64,000 bases of DNA from Sphingomonas horti (GCF_009753715.1 NZ_WQMS01000001.1:434001-498000); one strand, 5' to 3'. Positions 27,889 through 39,091 are shown, numbered from the stretch's first letter. The notes: generated by a model from the sequence alone, not told the origin. Translations and numbers: made by a program.

Positions 27889-29039
27889 AGATCGTCGACG
27901 TCTGCGCCTTCTACGCGCCGAAGGGCGGTGGCGTGCGCACCTATATCGACCGCAAGCTCGCCGCAGCGCCTGGGTTCGGTCACGAACTGACGGTGATCGC
28001 GCCGGGTCCCTGCGACGAACTGGAGCGGCGCGGGCCGGGAGCCTCGATCCGATGGATCGCGTCGCCGGCGTTCCCGCTCGACCGCAATTACCGCTATTTC
28101 GGCGATCCGGTCGCGCTGCACGACGCACTCGATGCCGAACGGCCCGACATGGTCGAGGTCTCCTCTCCGTGGCGCAGCGCGGCGATGGTCGCGGAATGGC
28201 GCGGCCGGGCGCCCAGCGCGCTGATCATGCACTCCGATCCGCTGTCGGCCTATGCCTATCGCTGGTTCGACGGTGTCGCGTCGCGGGAGACGATCGATCG
28301 CCATTTCGGCTGGTTCTGGCGACACCTGCGGCGGGTGGACGAGCGGGTCGCGTGCGTGGTCAGCGCGAGCGGCGACCTGTCGCGCAGGCTGACCGACGGC
28401 GGCCTTTGCAAGGTCGTGACGATCCCGATGGGGGTCGACCCAGGCATTTTCTCGCCGAAGCTGCGCGACGAAGCCTTGCGCAGGGCCCTGCTTGCCCGAT
28501 GCGGTCTCGGACCGGACGCCATGCTGCTCCTGGGCGCCGGGCGCCTCGCTCCCGAAAAAAGATGGCCCATGATTATCGAGGCGGCATCGGCGGCCGGTTG
28601 CCAGGCCCGCGTGGGGCTGATGATCGTCGGCGCGGGCCGTGAGCGCACCAGGCTTCTTCGGCAGATCGGCGGCAACCCGCACATCCGTCTGCTGGACGCG
28701 GTCGCGGACCGCCCGCGCTTCGCCCGGCTGATGGCGAGTGCCGACGCGCTTATCCACGGCTGCGAGGCCGAAACCTTCTGCATGGTCGCGGCCGAGGCAA
28801 AGGCGTCGGGACTGAGGCTGATCGCGCCGGATCGCGGCGGGGCGTCCGATCACGCCCGGGGATCCGGGGACATCCGGTTCCGCTCGGGATCGGCCGCCGA
28901 TGCCGCCGCCGCGATCCTGCGCCTGTTTGCCGACCGGCAGCGACCGACCAAATGCGCGCGTCCCAGAACGATGGATGGCCATTTCCGCGACCTGTTCGCG
29001 CTGTACGAGCAGATCGCGCGCGCAAGATGCGCGGCGTGA
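27885..29039 (+). CDS. GT4-family glycosyltransferase
   Basis: The 384-residue GT-B protein begins KIVDVCAFYAPKGGGVRTYIDRK, the Gly-rich loop of family 4 enzymes. It continues with a LLLGAGRLAPEKRWPMIIEAA hinge and the C-terminal HGCEAETFCMVAAEAKASGLRLIAPDRGG donor-binding region. It closely follows the domain plan of mannosyl- or glucosyltransferases such as PimB-like enzymes, though specificity is not visible. GTG 27885 overlaps the DUF2141 stop (GTGA). It is the last gene of the chain that begins at the ECF sigma factor; the next gene is convergent. Confidence 0.88.
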   Translation: MKIVDVCAFYAPKGGGVRTYIDRKLAAAPGFGHELTVIAPGPCDELERRGPGASIRWIASPAFPLDRNYRYFGDPVALHDALDAERPDMVEVSSPWRSAAMVAEWRGRAPSALIMHSDPLSAYAYRWFDGVASRETIDRHFGWFWRHLRRVDERVACVVSASGDLSRRLTDGGLCKVVTIPMGVDPGIFSPKLRDEALRRALLARCGLGPDAMLLLGAGRLAPEKRWPMIIEAASAAGCQARVGLMIVGAGRERTRLLRQIGGNPHIRLLDAVADRPRFARLMASADALIHGCEAETFCMVAAEAKASGLRLIAPDRGGASDHARGSGDIRFRSGSAADAAAAILRLFADRQRPTKCARPRTMDGHFRDLFALYEQIARARCAA

Positions 29040-29239
29040 TGCTGCTGCGCGTCTCCGGCCGGATTGCACCCTCTGGCCGGAAATCCGCGCCCGTCCGGAT
29101 CGTGCGAAAACAGTCGAAAAAGGAGAGGGAATGGACGGACCGCGATTGCGGCTGCCTGGCCTTCGTCGCGACCTTCCTCATCTGGAGCACCCGCAAGAAT
29201 CGATCCGGGTGACGGAGCAGGACAGACCGACGACCGCGC

Positions 29240-29626
29240 TCAGCCGGGCGTGACCCGCATCCGGCCCAGCAGCGCCCGCCGCAGCACGACCGCATCGTTA
29301 TGGGTTTCGTCGCGCGCGCCATAAACCAGCGTAATCGGCCCTTTCCGGGCCAATGCGCGCAAATGCGCCAGCCGGTCCGGATCGGCCCGGATCTCGTCAA
29401 GATACCGGTGCTGGAATTCCGTCCATCGCGCGGGATCGTGCCCGAACCAGGTCCGCAGCCTGGCGCTGGGCGCGATATCCTTGACCCATTCGTCGATGCG
29501 GGCGTCCTTCTTGCTGACGCCGCGCGGCCATAGCCGATCGACGAGCACGCGAAAGCCGTCGCCTGCCTCGACAGGCTCATAGGCGCGCTTCAAACGGACG
29601 TTCGCGGCCGGGATATCGTTCGCCAT
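29240..29626 (-). CDS. DUF488-family protein
   Basis: The 128-residue protein matches DUF488: RLKRAYEPVEAGDGFRVLVDRLWPRGVSK near the start, WFGHDPARWTEFQHRYLDE in the middle and PITLVYGARDETHNDAVVLRRAL near the end. These small cytoplasmic proteins are widespread; their function is uncertain, with no catalytic residue established. The gene is convergent to the glycosyltransferase chain. ATG 29626 has suitable spacing from the upstream gene's stop at 29651 on the same strand, so it may be the last gene of a short operon. Confidence 0.85.
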   Translation of the reverse strand: MANDIPAANVRLKRAYEPVEAGDGFRVLVDRLWPRGVSKKDARIDEWVKDIAPSARLRTWFGHDPARWTEFQHRYLDEIRADPDRLAHLRALARKGPITLVYGARDETHNDAVVLRRALLGRMRVTPG

Positions 29627-29650
29627 GGAACAGGCTCCGACGGGTAGCGG

Positions 29651-30181
29651 CTAGGGGCCGGCTTGAGCTGTCGCGATCACGCCTGCCCCGGCCTGGATCG
29701 GCCCTTCGTTCGAACGGCCATCTTGCGTGCGCGCGCTCGCCAGCCATGCACGGGCACGCAGCGCGGCGGCCGCTGCGGCGAGCGGGAAATGGCGGTTCCG
29801 CCCCCAGCCGATCTCCCGCCGGCCGTCCGGCCCCAGGATTTCCACCTGCCCGCCGGCGCGCGGATTGAATTCCACCGAATGGCTGTCGGGCACGAGAGTC
29901 AGCGCCGCCGCGCTCAGCGACGAGTAACGCGGCGCCCGGACGCGCGATCCGTCAGGATTCGCCCACAGGCCGGGCGCGACGCTCGCGAGCAGCCGCAAAT
30001 GCGGCGAAACGGCCAGGGCGATGCGCGTGTCAATCTCGCGGCTCGGCCCGATCGCGCCGTCGCACAGGTCTGCCACGGCATTGAGATCCGCGGCTTCCCG
30101 CGAGCCGAGGCGCGCCGGGCCTTCCGCGCGCCACAGCCCGGCGAGCGAAAGCCCCGCGGGGCGGAACCGTCTCGGCTTCAC
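29651..30181 (-). CDS. Hypothetical protein, translationally coupled to upstream small gene
   Basis: This encodes 176 residues starting at GTG 30181, which overlaps the TGA of the preceding gene (GTGA). The sequence has a helical N-terminus and a beta-rich middle with LTLVPDSHSVEFNPRAGGQVEI and GWGRNRHFPLAAAAAALRARAW. No signal peptide or membrane span is seen and the family is not recognised. The strong coupling suggests the two products work together or are domains of a once-single protein. Confidence 0.5.
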   Translation of the reverse strand: MKPRRFRPAGLSLAGLWRAEGPARLGSREAADLNAVADLCDGAIGPSREIDTRIALAVSPHLRLLASVAPGLWANPDGSRVRAPRYSSLSAAALTLVPDSHSVEFNPRAGGQVEILGPDGRREIGWGRNRHFPLAAAAAALRARAWLASARTQDGRSNEGPIQAGAGVIATAQAGP

Positions 30182-30462
30182 GGCAGCGGCAGCGGCGGCA
30201 CGCGGCCAGCCTCGTTTTCGCGCAGCCACGCATCGGCTTTCGGGATGACGCTCATGCGGGCCGGCCGCATTCCATCCTTTCCCGCGGGAATTTCCAGAAT
30301 CCTGACCGTGCGTGGCTTCAGCAGCGCCCGGCGCAGCACGTCGGCGCTGAGCTTCCACGTGAGACTGACACTGGAAACAAGGCCCCTGGCCCATCGCCCG
30401 ACCGCATCGCCCAGGCGACCCTGCAGCTCTTCAGACCATGTCGGCTTCTGCGCGTACGACAT
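30178..30462 (-). CDS. Small hypothetical protein
   Basis: The 94-residue protein includes a helical segment RLGDAVGRWARGLVSSVSLTWKLSADVLRRALLKPR and a basic C-terminus. ATG 30462 is preceded by a strong GGAGGAGAT ribosome site. It is the first gene of a minus-strand unit and divergent from a LysR regulator gene, so it is a likely target of that regulator. The family is not recognised. Confidence 0.5.
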   Translation of the reverse strand: MSYAQKPTWSEELQGRLGDAVGRWARGLVSSVSLTWKLSADVLRRALLKPRTVRILEIPAGKDGMRPARMSVIPKADAWLRENEAGRVPPLPLP

Positions 30463-30542
30463 ATCTCCTCCATCCCGCCGCGATCTGATCCGCGGCTCCT
30501 GGCGCATTCGCCATGCGATACGCCCGAATGGAGAATGGTGAT

Positions 30543-30614
30543 TGGCTTGAGATTACGCAAAGGAATAGTATTGCACGATAACGCATCAATTATTGCATCT
30601 TTACGGGAAGAACC
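30543..30614. promoter_or_regulatory. Divergent promoter region between small gene pair and LysR regulator
   Basis: This AT-richer stretch contains two direct copies of ATTGCA (30570-30575 and 30592-30597), 22 bp apart, about two helical turns. That layout fits an activator-type site for the adjacent LysR protein, which often controls itself and the divergent gene. The assignment is inferred from spacing and position only. Confidence 0.4.
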
Positions 30615-31463
30615 ATGGACATCAACGTCGCGCGCACGTTCCTTGAGATCGTGAAGACCGGCAGCTTCGTGAATGCGGCCGCGAACCTGAACGTCACGCA
30701 GACGGCGGTCAGCGCCAGGATCCGCGTGCTCGAGGAGCAGCTCGACCGCAAAGTGTTCATCCGCAACAAGGCGGGCGCCCGGCTGACGCCTGCGGGCGAC
30801 CAGTTCCTCCGCTTCGCCACCTCGCTCGTGCAGGTCTGGGACCGGGCGCGCCGCTCCGTCGCGCTGGCGCCGGGACACGAAACGGTCGTGACGATCGGGG
30901 CGGAGCTGAGCCAATGGAATCCGCTGATGCGCAACTGGCTGCTCTGGATGCGGCGCGAGTGCCCGGAAATCGCGATCAGCGCCACGATCGACACGGCCGA
31001 GCGGCTGATGGCGCAGGTCCAGGAAGGCACGCTGGACATCGCGATCCTCTATGCCGCGCCGGTGCGGCCGGGCGTCGTGTCCGAGCTGCTGTTCGAGGAA
31101 AAGCTGGTGCTGGTCCGCACGCCGCCTGCCGCCACGCCGCTCGGTCCCGACGACCATATCCATGTCGACTGGGGCGAGCCTTTCGCGGCCAGCTATCATG
31201 CCGCCTTCCCGGATGCGGGCAACGCCGTGGTCTCGATCAGCTACGGCCCGCTCGCGCTTGACTATCTGCTGGCGCACGGCGGCAGCGGCTATTTCCGTAT
31301 GACCGCCGTCCGGCCCTATCTCGACGACGGGCGGCTCGAACTGGTGCCGGACAGTCCGGAATTCTCCTATCCCGCTTATGCCGTGCATTCCACGCAGGCG
31401 GATACCGGGGTCATGGCGCGCATCCGCGCCGGGCTTCGCGCCGCGGCGGCCGCGTCGATGTAG
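30615..31463 (+). CDS. LysR-family transcriptional regulator
   Basis: The 282-residue protein has the LysR winged helix-turn-helix at residues about 1-60 (RTFLEIVKTGSFVNAAANLNVTQTAVSARIRVLEEQL), followed by the linker helix and a periplasmic-binding-protein-like effector domain (TIDTAERLMAQVQEGTLDIAILYA). The inducer cannot be told. It is divergent from a two-gene unit (30462-29651) and lies 177 bp upstream of ctaD. The divergent pair is the more likely target. Confidence 0.9.
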   Translation: MDINVARTFLEIVKTGSFVNAAANLNVTQTAVSARIRVLEEQLDRKVFIRNKAGARLTPAGDQFLRFATSLVQVWDRARRSVALAPGHETVVTIGAELSQWNPLMRNWLLWMRRECPEIAISATIDTAERLMAQVQEGTLDIAILYAAPVRPGVVSELLFEEKLVLVRTPPAATPLGPDDHIHVDWGEPFAASYHAAFPDAGNAVVSISYGPLALDYLLAHGGSGYFRMTAVRPYLDDGRLELVPDSPEFSYPAYAVHSTQADTGVMARIRAGLRAAAAASM

Positions 31464-31486
31464 ATCAAGCAGAATCGTTGCTTGAT
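31464..31486 (+). promoter_or_regulatory. Inverted repeat after LysR gene
   Basis: ATCAAGCA (31464-31471) and TGCTTGAT (31479-31486) form a perfect 8-bp inverted repeat with a 7-base loop, starting right after the LysR stop. No T-run follows. It may be a weak terminator or a protein-binding site in the promoter region of ctaD. Confidence 0.35.
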
Positions 31487-31640
31487 ATTCGCAATAATAT
31501 TCGTTTTCAGAAATTGTCCGGTGCTGATAATTCGGACACGAAACGACGAACGCGAAAAGCAAGAGCTCGGTAGAGCCTTTCGGGACGCACACACGACAAG
31601 CCATCGGAGCGCGTTCGCCAGTCTTTAGCTGGAGGCGGCG

Positions 31641-33314
31641 ATGACGGACACGGCGGCAGGGGCGAGCGCGTTCCAGGGGCCGGAGGCCGCCCCGCATCAT
31701 GACAGCGACCACCGTCCGGGCTTCTTCCCGCGCTGGTTCCTGTCGACCAATCACAAGGACATCGGCACTCTCTACCTGATCTTCTCGATGGCGGCGGGCA
31801 TTATCGGCGCGACCGTCTCCGGTCTGATGCGGCTCGAGCTCGCCCAGCCGGGCATCCAGTATCTGCCGCTCTGGGCCGGCGGCGGCGATCCGGCGGCCGC
31901 GCTCCACCTCTGGAACGTCCTCGTCACCGCGCACGGCTTGATCATGATCTTCTTCGTGATCATGCCGGCGATGGTCGGGGCGTTCGGCAATTGGTTCGTG
32001 CCGATCATGATCGGGGCGCCCGACATGGCCTTCCCGCGGATGAACAACATTTCGTTCTGGCTGCTGGTCGCGGCGTTCATTCTGTTCATCACCTCGACGA
32101 TGGTGCCGGGCGGAACGGGGAATGGCGCCGGCACCGGCTGGACGCTCTATCCGCCGCTGTCGACGACCGGCAGCCAGGGACCCGCGGTCGACATGGTGAT
32201 CCTGTCGATGCACCTGGCCGGGGCGAGCTCGATCCTGGGCGCGATCAACTTCATCACCACCATCTTCAACATGCGCGCGCCGGGCATGAGCCTGTTCCGC
32301 ATGCCCCTGTTCGTCTGGTCGATCCTCGTCACCGCATTCATGCTGTTGTTCGCGCTGCCGGTGCTCGCGGCCGCGATCACGATGCTGCTGGTCGACCGGA
32401 ATTTCGGCACCACCTTCTTCGATCCCTCGGGCGGCGGTGATCCCGTCCTCTACCAGCACCTGTTCTGGTTCTTCGGCCACCCGGAAGTGTACATCATGAT
32501 CCTGCCCGGCTTCGGCATCGTCAGTCAGGTCGTGTCGACGTTCAGCCGCAAGCCGGTGTTCGGCTATCTGGGCATGGTGTTCGCGCTGATCGCGATCGGG
32601 CTGATCGGCTTCATCGTGTGGGCGCACCACATGTTCACCGTCGGCCTGTCGGTCAACGTGAAGCTCTATTTCTCGGCCGCGTCGATGGTGATCGCGGTGC
32701 CGACCGGCATCAAGGTCTTTTCCTGGATCGCGACCATGTGGGGCGGCTCGCTGCGCTTCGACACGCCGCTGCTCTGGGCGATGGGCTTCATCTTCATGTT
32801 CACGATCGGCGGCGTCACCGGCGTGGTGCTGGCGAACGGCGGGATCGACGACCTGCTGCAGGATACCTACTACGTCGTCGCCCACTTCCACTATGTGCTG
32901 TCGCTGGGCGCGGTGTTCAGCCTGTTTGCCGGCTTCTATTACTGGTTCCCGAAGATGTTCGGCCGGATGATGAACGAGACGTTGGGGAAAATCCATTTCT
33001 GGATCTTCTTCGTCGGCGTGAACCTGGTGTTCTTCCCGATGCATTTCCTCGGCATGCAGGCGATGCCGCGCCGCATTCCCGACTACCCCGACGGCTTCGC
33101 GTTCTGGAACCACATTGCGTCGCTCGGCTTCGTGGTGATGGCGACCGGCGTGCTGGTCTTCTTCGTCAACCTGTTCTGGTCGCTGTTCGCCGGCAGGAAG
33201 GCGGAAGCCAATCCGTGGGGCGAAGGCGCGACGACACTGGAATGGACGCTGCCCAGCCCGCCGCCATTCCACCAGTTCGAGACGCTGCCGCTGATCACGG
33301 CCGATCACCGCTAG
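31641..33314 (+). CDS. ctaD: Cytochrome c oxidase subunit I
   Basis: The 557-residue, twelve-helix haem-copper oxidase subunit carries the expected residues: AHGLIMIFF (low-spin haem His), HPEVYIM near residue 280 (CuB His, Tyr crosslink and the D-channel Glu), WAHHMFT (CuB His pair) and VVAHFHYV (haem a3 and haem a His). [10 protein letters not shown] provides the D-channel entry Asp and Asn. It is an A1-type oxidase. No subunit II, III or assembly genes are adjacent, which is unusual because ctaD normally lies in a ctaC-ctaD cluster. The gene is followed by a tRNA on the other strand. Confidence 0.93.
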   Translation: MTDTAAGASAFQGPEAAPHHDSDHRPGFFPRWFLSTNHKDIGTLYLIFSMAAGIIGATVSGLMRLELAQPGIQYLPLWAGGGDPAAALHLWNVLVTAHGLIMIFFVIMPAMVGAFGNWFVPIMIGAPDMAFPRMNNISFWLLVAAFILFITSTMVPGGTGNGAGTGWTLYPPLSTTGSQGPAVDMVILSMHLAGASSILGAINFITTIFNMRAPGMSLFRMPLFVWSILVTAFMLLFALPVLAAAITMLLVDRNFGTTFFDPSGGGDPVLYQHLFWFFGHPEVYIMILPGFGIVSQVVSTFSRKPVFGYLGMVFALIAIGLIGFIVWAHHMFTVGLSVNVKLYFSAASMVIAVPTGIKVFSWIATMWGGSLRFDTPLLWAMGFIFMFTIGGVTGVVLANGGIDDLLQDTYYVVAHFHYVLSLGAVFSLFAGFYYWFPKMFGRMMNETLGKIHFWIFFVGVNLVFFPMHFLGMQAMPRRIPDYPDGFAFWNHIASLGFVVMATGVLVFFVNLFWSLFAGRKAEANPWGEGATTLEWTLPSPPPFHQFETLPLITADHR

Positions 33315-33341
33315 ATCGGAAAGCCTTCGGCACGGTGGAAC

Positions 33342-33434
33342 TGGCGGAGACGGAGGGATTCGAACCCTCGGTAGGAGTAGTCCCCCTACGGCGGTTTAGC
33401 AAACCGCTGGTTTCAGCCACTCACCCACGTCTCC
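33342..33434 (-). tRNA. tRNA-Ser (anticodon GCU)
   Basis: The minus strand reads GGAGACG at the 5' end, pairing with CGTCTCC before discriminator G and an encoded CCA. The anticodon stem-loop has GGTTT-GCT-AAACC. A long variable arm follows, as in serine tRNAs, and the T-loop GGTTCGAATCC is intact. Length with CCA is 93 nt. Confidence 0.95.
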
Positions 33435-33597
33435 GGCTGCGGCGAAGCGCGGCGATAGCAGGGGCTTGGGCGGCGATCAACGGGGGGCGGGACGATTCGA
33501 TCCGGCGCGATTTCGATTCGCCCTGCCGCGCGTTCATTGTGGCGAAAGGCCGGTTCCCGCTAAGGTTCCAGACGGATAGAGCGCGGGGAGCAACAGG

Positions 33598-34350
33598 ATG
33601 AAGTGGATTCGGCAGGGCGCGGTGCTCGGGCTGGCGGCCCTTTCCGCGCCGACGATCGCCCAGATCCAGTCGATCGATCCCAACACGGCCATCGATGCCG
33701 ATCTCGGGCCGGCAGCGGCCGCCCCTGCCCAGACGGGTCCCGCCCCGTCCGATCCGGTCTATTATGGCGACACGACGGCTCCCGCTCCCGCCCCGCCGCC
33801 CGCGCCCGCAGCGCCGGCCGATGCTCCGGCGACCGCGACGGCCGCCGCACCCGTGCCCGGCGCGCCGCAAACCTACAAGAAGGACGACCTGATCGCGGCC
33901 GCCGAGGGCGTGTTCGGCAAGGGCGCGAAGGGCTTGGCCGAGCTGATCGAGAAAATCCTGAAGGACCAAGGCGAGCCGACCGGCTACATCGCCGGGCGCG
34001 AGGCAGGCGGCGCGTTCGTCGTCGGCCTGCGCTATGGCTCCGGCACGCTGTATCACAAGGTCGAAGGCAAGCTGCCCGTCTATTGGACCGGCCCGTCCGT
34101 CGGCTTCGACGCGGGGGCCAATGCCGGCAGCACCTTCGTGCTCGTCTACAATCTCCACGACGCGCACGAGCTGTACCAGCGCTTCCCGGCCGGCGAAGGC
34201 AACGCCTATTTCATCGGCGGCCTGACCGCGAGCTATATGCGCTCCGGCGACGTGGTGCTGATCCCGATCCGCGTCGGCGCCGGGCTGCGGCTGGGCGCGA
34301 ACGTCGGCTATATGAAGTTCACTGAGAAGGCGCGCTGGCTACCCTTCTAG
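33598..34350 (+). CDS. DUF1134-domain secreted protein
   Basis: The 250-residue precursor has a signal peptide (about 1-21, [12 protein letters not shown]) and an Ala/Pro-rich linker to about residue 95. A C-terminal DUF1134 domain follows ([55 protein letters not shown]). Such proteins are typical of alphaproteobacteria, are probably periplasmic and have no known activity. GTG- or ATG-type alternatives are not needed; ATG 33598 has AGCAACAGG upstream. The 3' end overlaps pyrC convergently by 12 bp. Confidence 0.85.
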   Translation: MKWIRQGAVLGLAALSAPTIAQIQSIDPNTAIDADLGPAAAAPAQTGPAPSDPVYYGDTTAPAPAPPPAPAAPADAPATATAAAPVPGAPQTYKKDDLIAAAEGVFGKGAKGLAELIEKILKDQGEPTGYIAGREAGGAFVVGLRYGSGTLYHKVEGKLPVYWTGPSVGFDAGANAGSTFVLVYNLHDAHELYQRFPAGEGNAYFIGGLTASYMRSGDVVLIPIRVGAGLRLGANVGYMKFTEKARWLPF

Positions 34351-35382
34351 CCGCCACCGCATCACCTGCCCGGCGTGGAACGGCACGAGCGACGTGCCGG
34401 CGGCGGTGATCGCGTCGGGGACCTCAACCTCGGCGCGCGCCAGCGTCACTGTGCCCTGGTTCAGCGGCAAGCCGTAGAAGCGCGGGCCGTTCTCGCTGGC
34501 GAACGCCTCGAAGCGGTCGAGCGCCCCTTCCTCCTCGAACACGGTCGCATAGCTTTCCAGGGCGAACGGGGCATTGAAGATGCCGGCGCAGCCGCAGGCG
34601 GATTCCTTGGCGGAGATCGCGTGCGGTGCGCTGTCGGTGCCCAGGAAGAATTTGGGCGAGCCCGACACGGCGGCGCGGCGGACGGCCAGCCGGTGCGCCT
34701 CGCGCTTGGCGACCGGCAGGCAATAGGCGTGCGGGCGAATGCCCCCCTCGAAGATCGCATTGCGGTTGATGATCAGATGCTGCGGCGTGATCGTGGCACC
34801 GATCAGGGGTCCGCTTTCGGCCACAAACGACGCCGCTTCGGCGGTGGTGATATGCTCCAACACGATCTTCAGCCCGGGAAAGTCGCGGACCAGGCCCACC
34901 AGCACGCGGTCGATGAACACCGCCTCGCGGTCGAACACGTCGACGTCGCGGTCAGTCACTTCGCCATGCACCAGCAGCGGCATGCCGATCCGCTGCATCG
35001 TCTCCAGCGCCGGATGGATGTTGCGGATATCGGTGACGCCGAAGGCCGAATTGGTCGTGGCGTTCGCCGGATAGAGCTTGGCGGCGGTGAACACGCCCGT
35101 TTCATGCCCGCGCGCGATCTCGGCCGGATCGGCATTGTCGGTCAGGTAGCAGGTCATAAGCGGCGTGAAGCCGCTCCCTTCCGGCACCGCCGCGAGGATA
35201 CGGTCGCGATAGGCTTCAGCCGCGGTCACGCTGGTCACCGGCGGCACCAGGTTCGGCATCACGATCGCGCGGGCGAATTGGCGGGCGGTGTAGGGGGCGA
35301 CCGCCGTCAGCATGTCGCCGTCACGCAGGTGGACGTGCCAGTCGTCGGGGCGGCGGATCGTCAGTCGGGCTTGGGATTCCAT
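34339..35382 (-). CDS. pyrC: Dihydroorotase (class II, PyrC)
   Basis: The 347-residue enzyme closes carbamoyl aspartate to dihydroorotate in pyrimidine synthesis. The metal site is complete: [10 protein letters not shown] (first His pair), [12 protein letters not shown] (carbamylated Lys), HGEV (His), LEHITT (His) and GTDSAPH (Asp). The length fits the E. coli-type single-domain enzyme rather than the AllB-like class. No other pyrimidine gene is adjacent. It is divergent from ygfZ by 23 bp, so the two promoters overlap the coding starts closely. Confidence 0.95.
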   Translation of the reverse strand: MESQARLTIRRPDDWHVHLRDGDMLTAVAPYTARQFARAIVMPNLVPPVTSVTAAEAYRDRILAAVPEGSGFTPLMTCYLTDNADPAEIARGHETGVFTAAKLYPANATTNSAFGVTDIRNIHPALETMQRIGMPLLVHGEVTDRDVDVFDREAVFIDRVLVGLVRDFPGLKIVLEHITTAEAASFVAESGPLIGATITPQHLIINRNAIFEGGIRPHAYCLPVAKREAHRLAVRRAAVSGSPKFFLGTDSAPHAISAKESACGCAGIFNAPFALESYATVFEEEGALDRFEAFASENGPRFYGLPLNQGTVTLARAEVEVPDAITAAGTSLVPFHAGQVMRWRLEG

Positions 35383-35405
35383 GCGCGCGGCCTTAACTGA
35401 GCTGC

Positions 35406-36128
35406 ATGAGCGGGACCACCCTTAGCGATCGAGCCCTGTTGCGGCTCTCCGGCGAGGACGTGCGCGGCTTCCTGCAGGGCCTTGTCACCAACGACGTGTC
35501 GGGCGCTCTCCCCGTCTGGGCCGGCCTGCTGAGCCCGCAAGGCAAGGCGCTGTTCGACTTCATCGTCTGGGCCGACGGCGACGACCTGCTGATCGACTGC
35601 GAAGCCGAAGCGGCCGACGCGCTCGCCAGACGGCTGACCATGTACCGGCTGCGCCGTCCGATCACGATCGCGCAGGACGACAGCCTCGCGGTTCATTGGC
35701 TGGCGGACGGCGACGGTCCGCGGGACCCGCGGCTGCCGGAACTCGGACTGCGCTGGCTGGCGGCGGCGGACGCGCCGGCGGTCGGATGGCGCGAGCACCG
35801 GCTGCGGCTGGGCGTCGCCGAGGGACGCGCGGAGCTCGGCGAAAACGCGACGCTGTGGCTCGAATGCAATGCGGCGGAGCTGAACGGGGTCAGCTTCGAC
35901 AAGGGCTGCTATGTCGGGCAGGAAAACACCGCCCGCATGAATTGGCGGCAGAAAGTGAACCGGAGGCTGGTGGTGGTGAAGACGGACGGCGATCCCGGCG
36001 AGGCGGCGAACGGCTGGTATCCGGAGCTGGGGCTCGCCGTCGCGCGGCTGCGGGTCGAGGATCTCGGCAAGCCGCTTGCCTGGGGCGCGCCGATCGTTCC
36101 GGCCTGGCTGGCAGAGGCGCTGGCGTGA
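35406..36128 (+). CDS. ygfZ: YgfZ/GcvT-like folate-binding protein for Fe-S cluster repair
   Basis: The 240-residue protein has the YgfZ signature [13 protein letters not shown] (Cys needed for function) and an N-terminal GcvT-like fold ([36 protein letters not shown]). YgfZ uses tetrahydrofolate to help repair or build some Fe-S proteins. It is somewhat shorter than the E. coli protein, which is common in alphaproteobacteria. The stop overlaps a glutaminyl-cyclase gene by four bases (GTGA). Confidence 0.9.
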   Translation: MSGTTLSDRALLRLSGEDVRGFLQGLVTNDVSGALPVWAGLLSPQGKALFDFIVWADGDDLLIDCEAEAADALARRLTMYRLRRPITIAQDDSLAVHWLADGDGPRDPRLPELGLRWLAAADAPAVGWREHRLRLGVAEGRAELGENATLWLECNAAELNGVSFDKGCYVGQENTARMNWRQKVNRRLVVVKTDGDPGEAANGWYPELGLAVARLRVEDLGKPLAWGAPIVPAWLAEALA

Positions 36129-36880
36129 AAGCGCTCCTTTCCCTTCTCCCGCTGCTCCTGGTCGGCGCGGCGCAGCCGGAACGCGTGCCGGTCGAACGCG
36201 CCCAGATCGTGCGCGCCTTCCCGCACGACACCGGCGCCTTCACCGAAGGTTTGCTCTATCTCGACGGCAAGCTTTACGAGAGCACGGGCATGGAAGGCCG
36301 CTCCTTCATCCGTGAGGTGCGGCTGGAGGACGGCAAGGTGATCCGCCAGGCCGCGATCCCGCCGCAATATTTCGGCGAGGGAATCGTCAATTGGGGCACC
36401 AAGCTGATCAGCGTCACCTGGCAGCACGGCCTCGGCTTCATCTGGGATCGCGCAACGCTCAAGCGGACCGGCGAGTGGCGCTATCCCGGCGAAGGCTGGG
36501 GCATGACGCAGAACGGGCGTGAGATCGTGATGAGCGACGGCACGCCGCAGCTGCGCTTTCTCGATCCTGACACGCTGAAGGAGCTGCGCCGGTTGACCGT
36601 GACTGCCAACGGCAGCCGCGTGGCGCGCCTGAACGAGCTGGAATGGGTGAAAGGCGAGGTGCTTGCGAATGTCTGGCAGACCGACCGGATCGCGCGGATC
36701 GATCCCGCCACCGGCCGGGTGAAGGCATGGATCGACCTGTCGCCGCTGACTGCCAAAGTCCCGCGGCGCGGCATCGACGACGTGCCGAACGGCATCGCCT
36801 ATGACGCCAAGGGCGACCGGCTGTTCGTGACCGGGAAGAACTGGCCCTATTTGTTCGAGATCCGCACCGTCCGGCGCTGA
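36125..36880 (+). CDS. Glutaminyl-peptide cyclotransferase (bacterial/plant type)
   Basis: The 251-residue precursor has a signal peptide (about 1-17, LLSLLPLLLVGAAQ) and a five-bladed propeller-like sequence: FPHDTGAFTEGLLYLDGKLYESTG, TWQHGLGFIWD, YPGEGWGMTQNGREIVMSDGT and PNGIAYDAKGDRLFVTGKNWPYLFEI. This matches plant-type QC, which makes N-terminal pyroglutamate on secreted proteins. GTG 36125 overlaps the ygfZ stop, so the genes are coupled although their roles differ. Confidence 0.88.
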   Translation: MKALLSLLPLLLVGAAQPERVPVERAQIVRAFPHDTGAFTEGLLYLDGKLYESTGMEGRSFIREVRLEDGKVIRQAAIPPQYFGEGIVNWGTKLISVTWQHGLGFIWDRATLKRTGEWRYPGEGWGMTQNGREIVMSDGTPQLRFLDPDTLKELRRLTVTANGSRVARLNELEWVKGEVLANVWQTDRIARIDPATGRVKAWIDLSPLTAKVPRRGIDDVPNGIAYDAKGDRLFVTGKNWPYLFEIRTVRR

Positions 36881-36883
36881 ATG

Positions 36884-36916
36884 AAAAATCCCCGCCCGGC
36901 ATGAGGCCGAGCGGGG
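36884..36916 (-). terminator. Rho-independent terminator for pspC-like gene (probably bidirectional)
   Basis: CCCCGCCCGGC (36890-36900) pairs with GCCGAGCGGGG (36906-36916) with one mismatch and a 5-base loop. On the minus strand the stem is followed by a TTTTT run (AAAAA at 36884-36888), as expected for termination of the gene ending at 36927. The stem may also stop the opposite glutaminyl-cyclase transcript. Confidence 0.75.
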
Positions 36917-36926
36917 CAGAGGGAGC

Positions 36927-37217
36927 TCAGGCGGCGAGCGGCAGCTCGACCGGCGTGTCATTGTCCTGGACGGGCGCCGCCGCCTCGACCTTGGGCTGTT
37001 CCGCACGGCGCGCGTTCGGGAAGACGAGCCGGGATGCGACGACCAGCGCGAACAGGCCGAAATAGGTGCTCAGCACCACGACCGGGTTCCAGAGCAGCAG
37101 CACCGCAAAGACCATGCGCGGCCACAGCGGATTGAAGCCGAAATCCTCGCCGAGCGCGGCGCAGACGCCGAGCAGCGTGTCTTCGCGAGTGATGAACGAG
37201 AAACGGGTCGCTTGCAT
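36927..37217 (-). CDS. PspC-domain membrane protein
   Basis: The 96-residue protein has the PspC pattern: TREDTLLGVCAALGEDFGFNPLWPRMVFAVLLL, a helix pair, then VLSTYFGLFALVVASRLVF. PspC-like proteins sit in the inner membrane and take part in envelope stress response. ATG 37217 is preceded by AAGGAG. No pspA or pspB gene is adjacent. A Rho-independent terminator lies just after its stop. Confidence 0.85.
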   Translation of the reverse strand: MQATRFSFITREDTLLGVCAALGEDFGFNPLWPRMVFAVLLLWNPVVVLSTYFGLFALVVASRLVFPNARRAEQPKVEAAAPVQDNDTPVELPLAA

Positions 37218-37516
37218 CGGTAAACTCCTTGGCGAGGCGAGGCCGAGCGCCCCGCTGTGTCGCGGGATGCAATGCAGACGCCGTGCCAATGTCGGTAAGT
37301 GGCTGTTTTATAGAGGAGCGGAACTTAACGGAGCTTGAAGGGCCAGCGAGTGGCACCAGGCGCTCGCCAAGGATTGGCAAAATTTCCCAACCTGCGGCAG
37401 CGCCTTGCCGTCGCGGCACGCAGGCCTTAGATCGCCGGTGCACCCAAACGCGGAGGACGAGATGGACCAGGACCGGAACCGCACGCCCAGTCCCTTCTCC
37501 CTTGTCCGGGTTCATC

Positions 37517-39080
<1,564 letters not shown>

Positions 39081-39091
<11 letters not shown>

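Noticed and set aside
29131-29253. A 40-codon plus-strand frame with a strong AAGGAGAGG site before its ATG
   Set aside because: The product is short, Arg/Pro-rich and lacks any recognisable pattern, and it overlaps the end of the convergent DUF488 gene.
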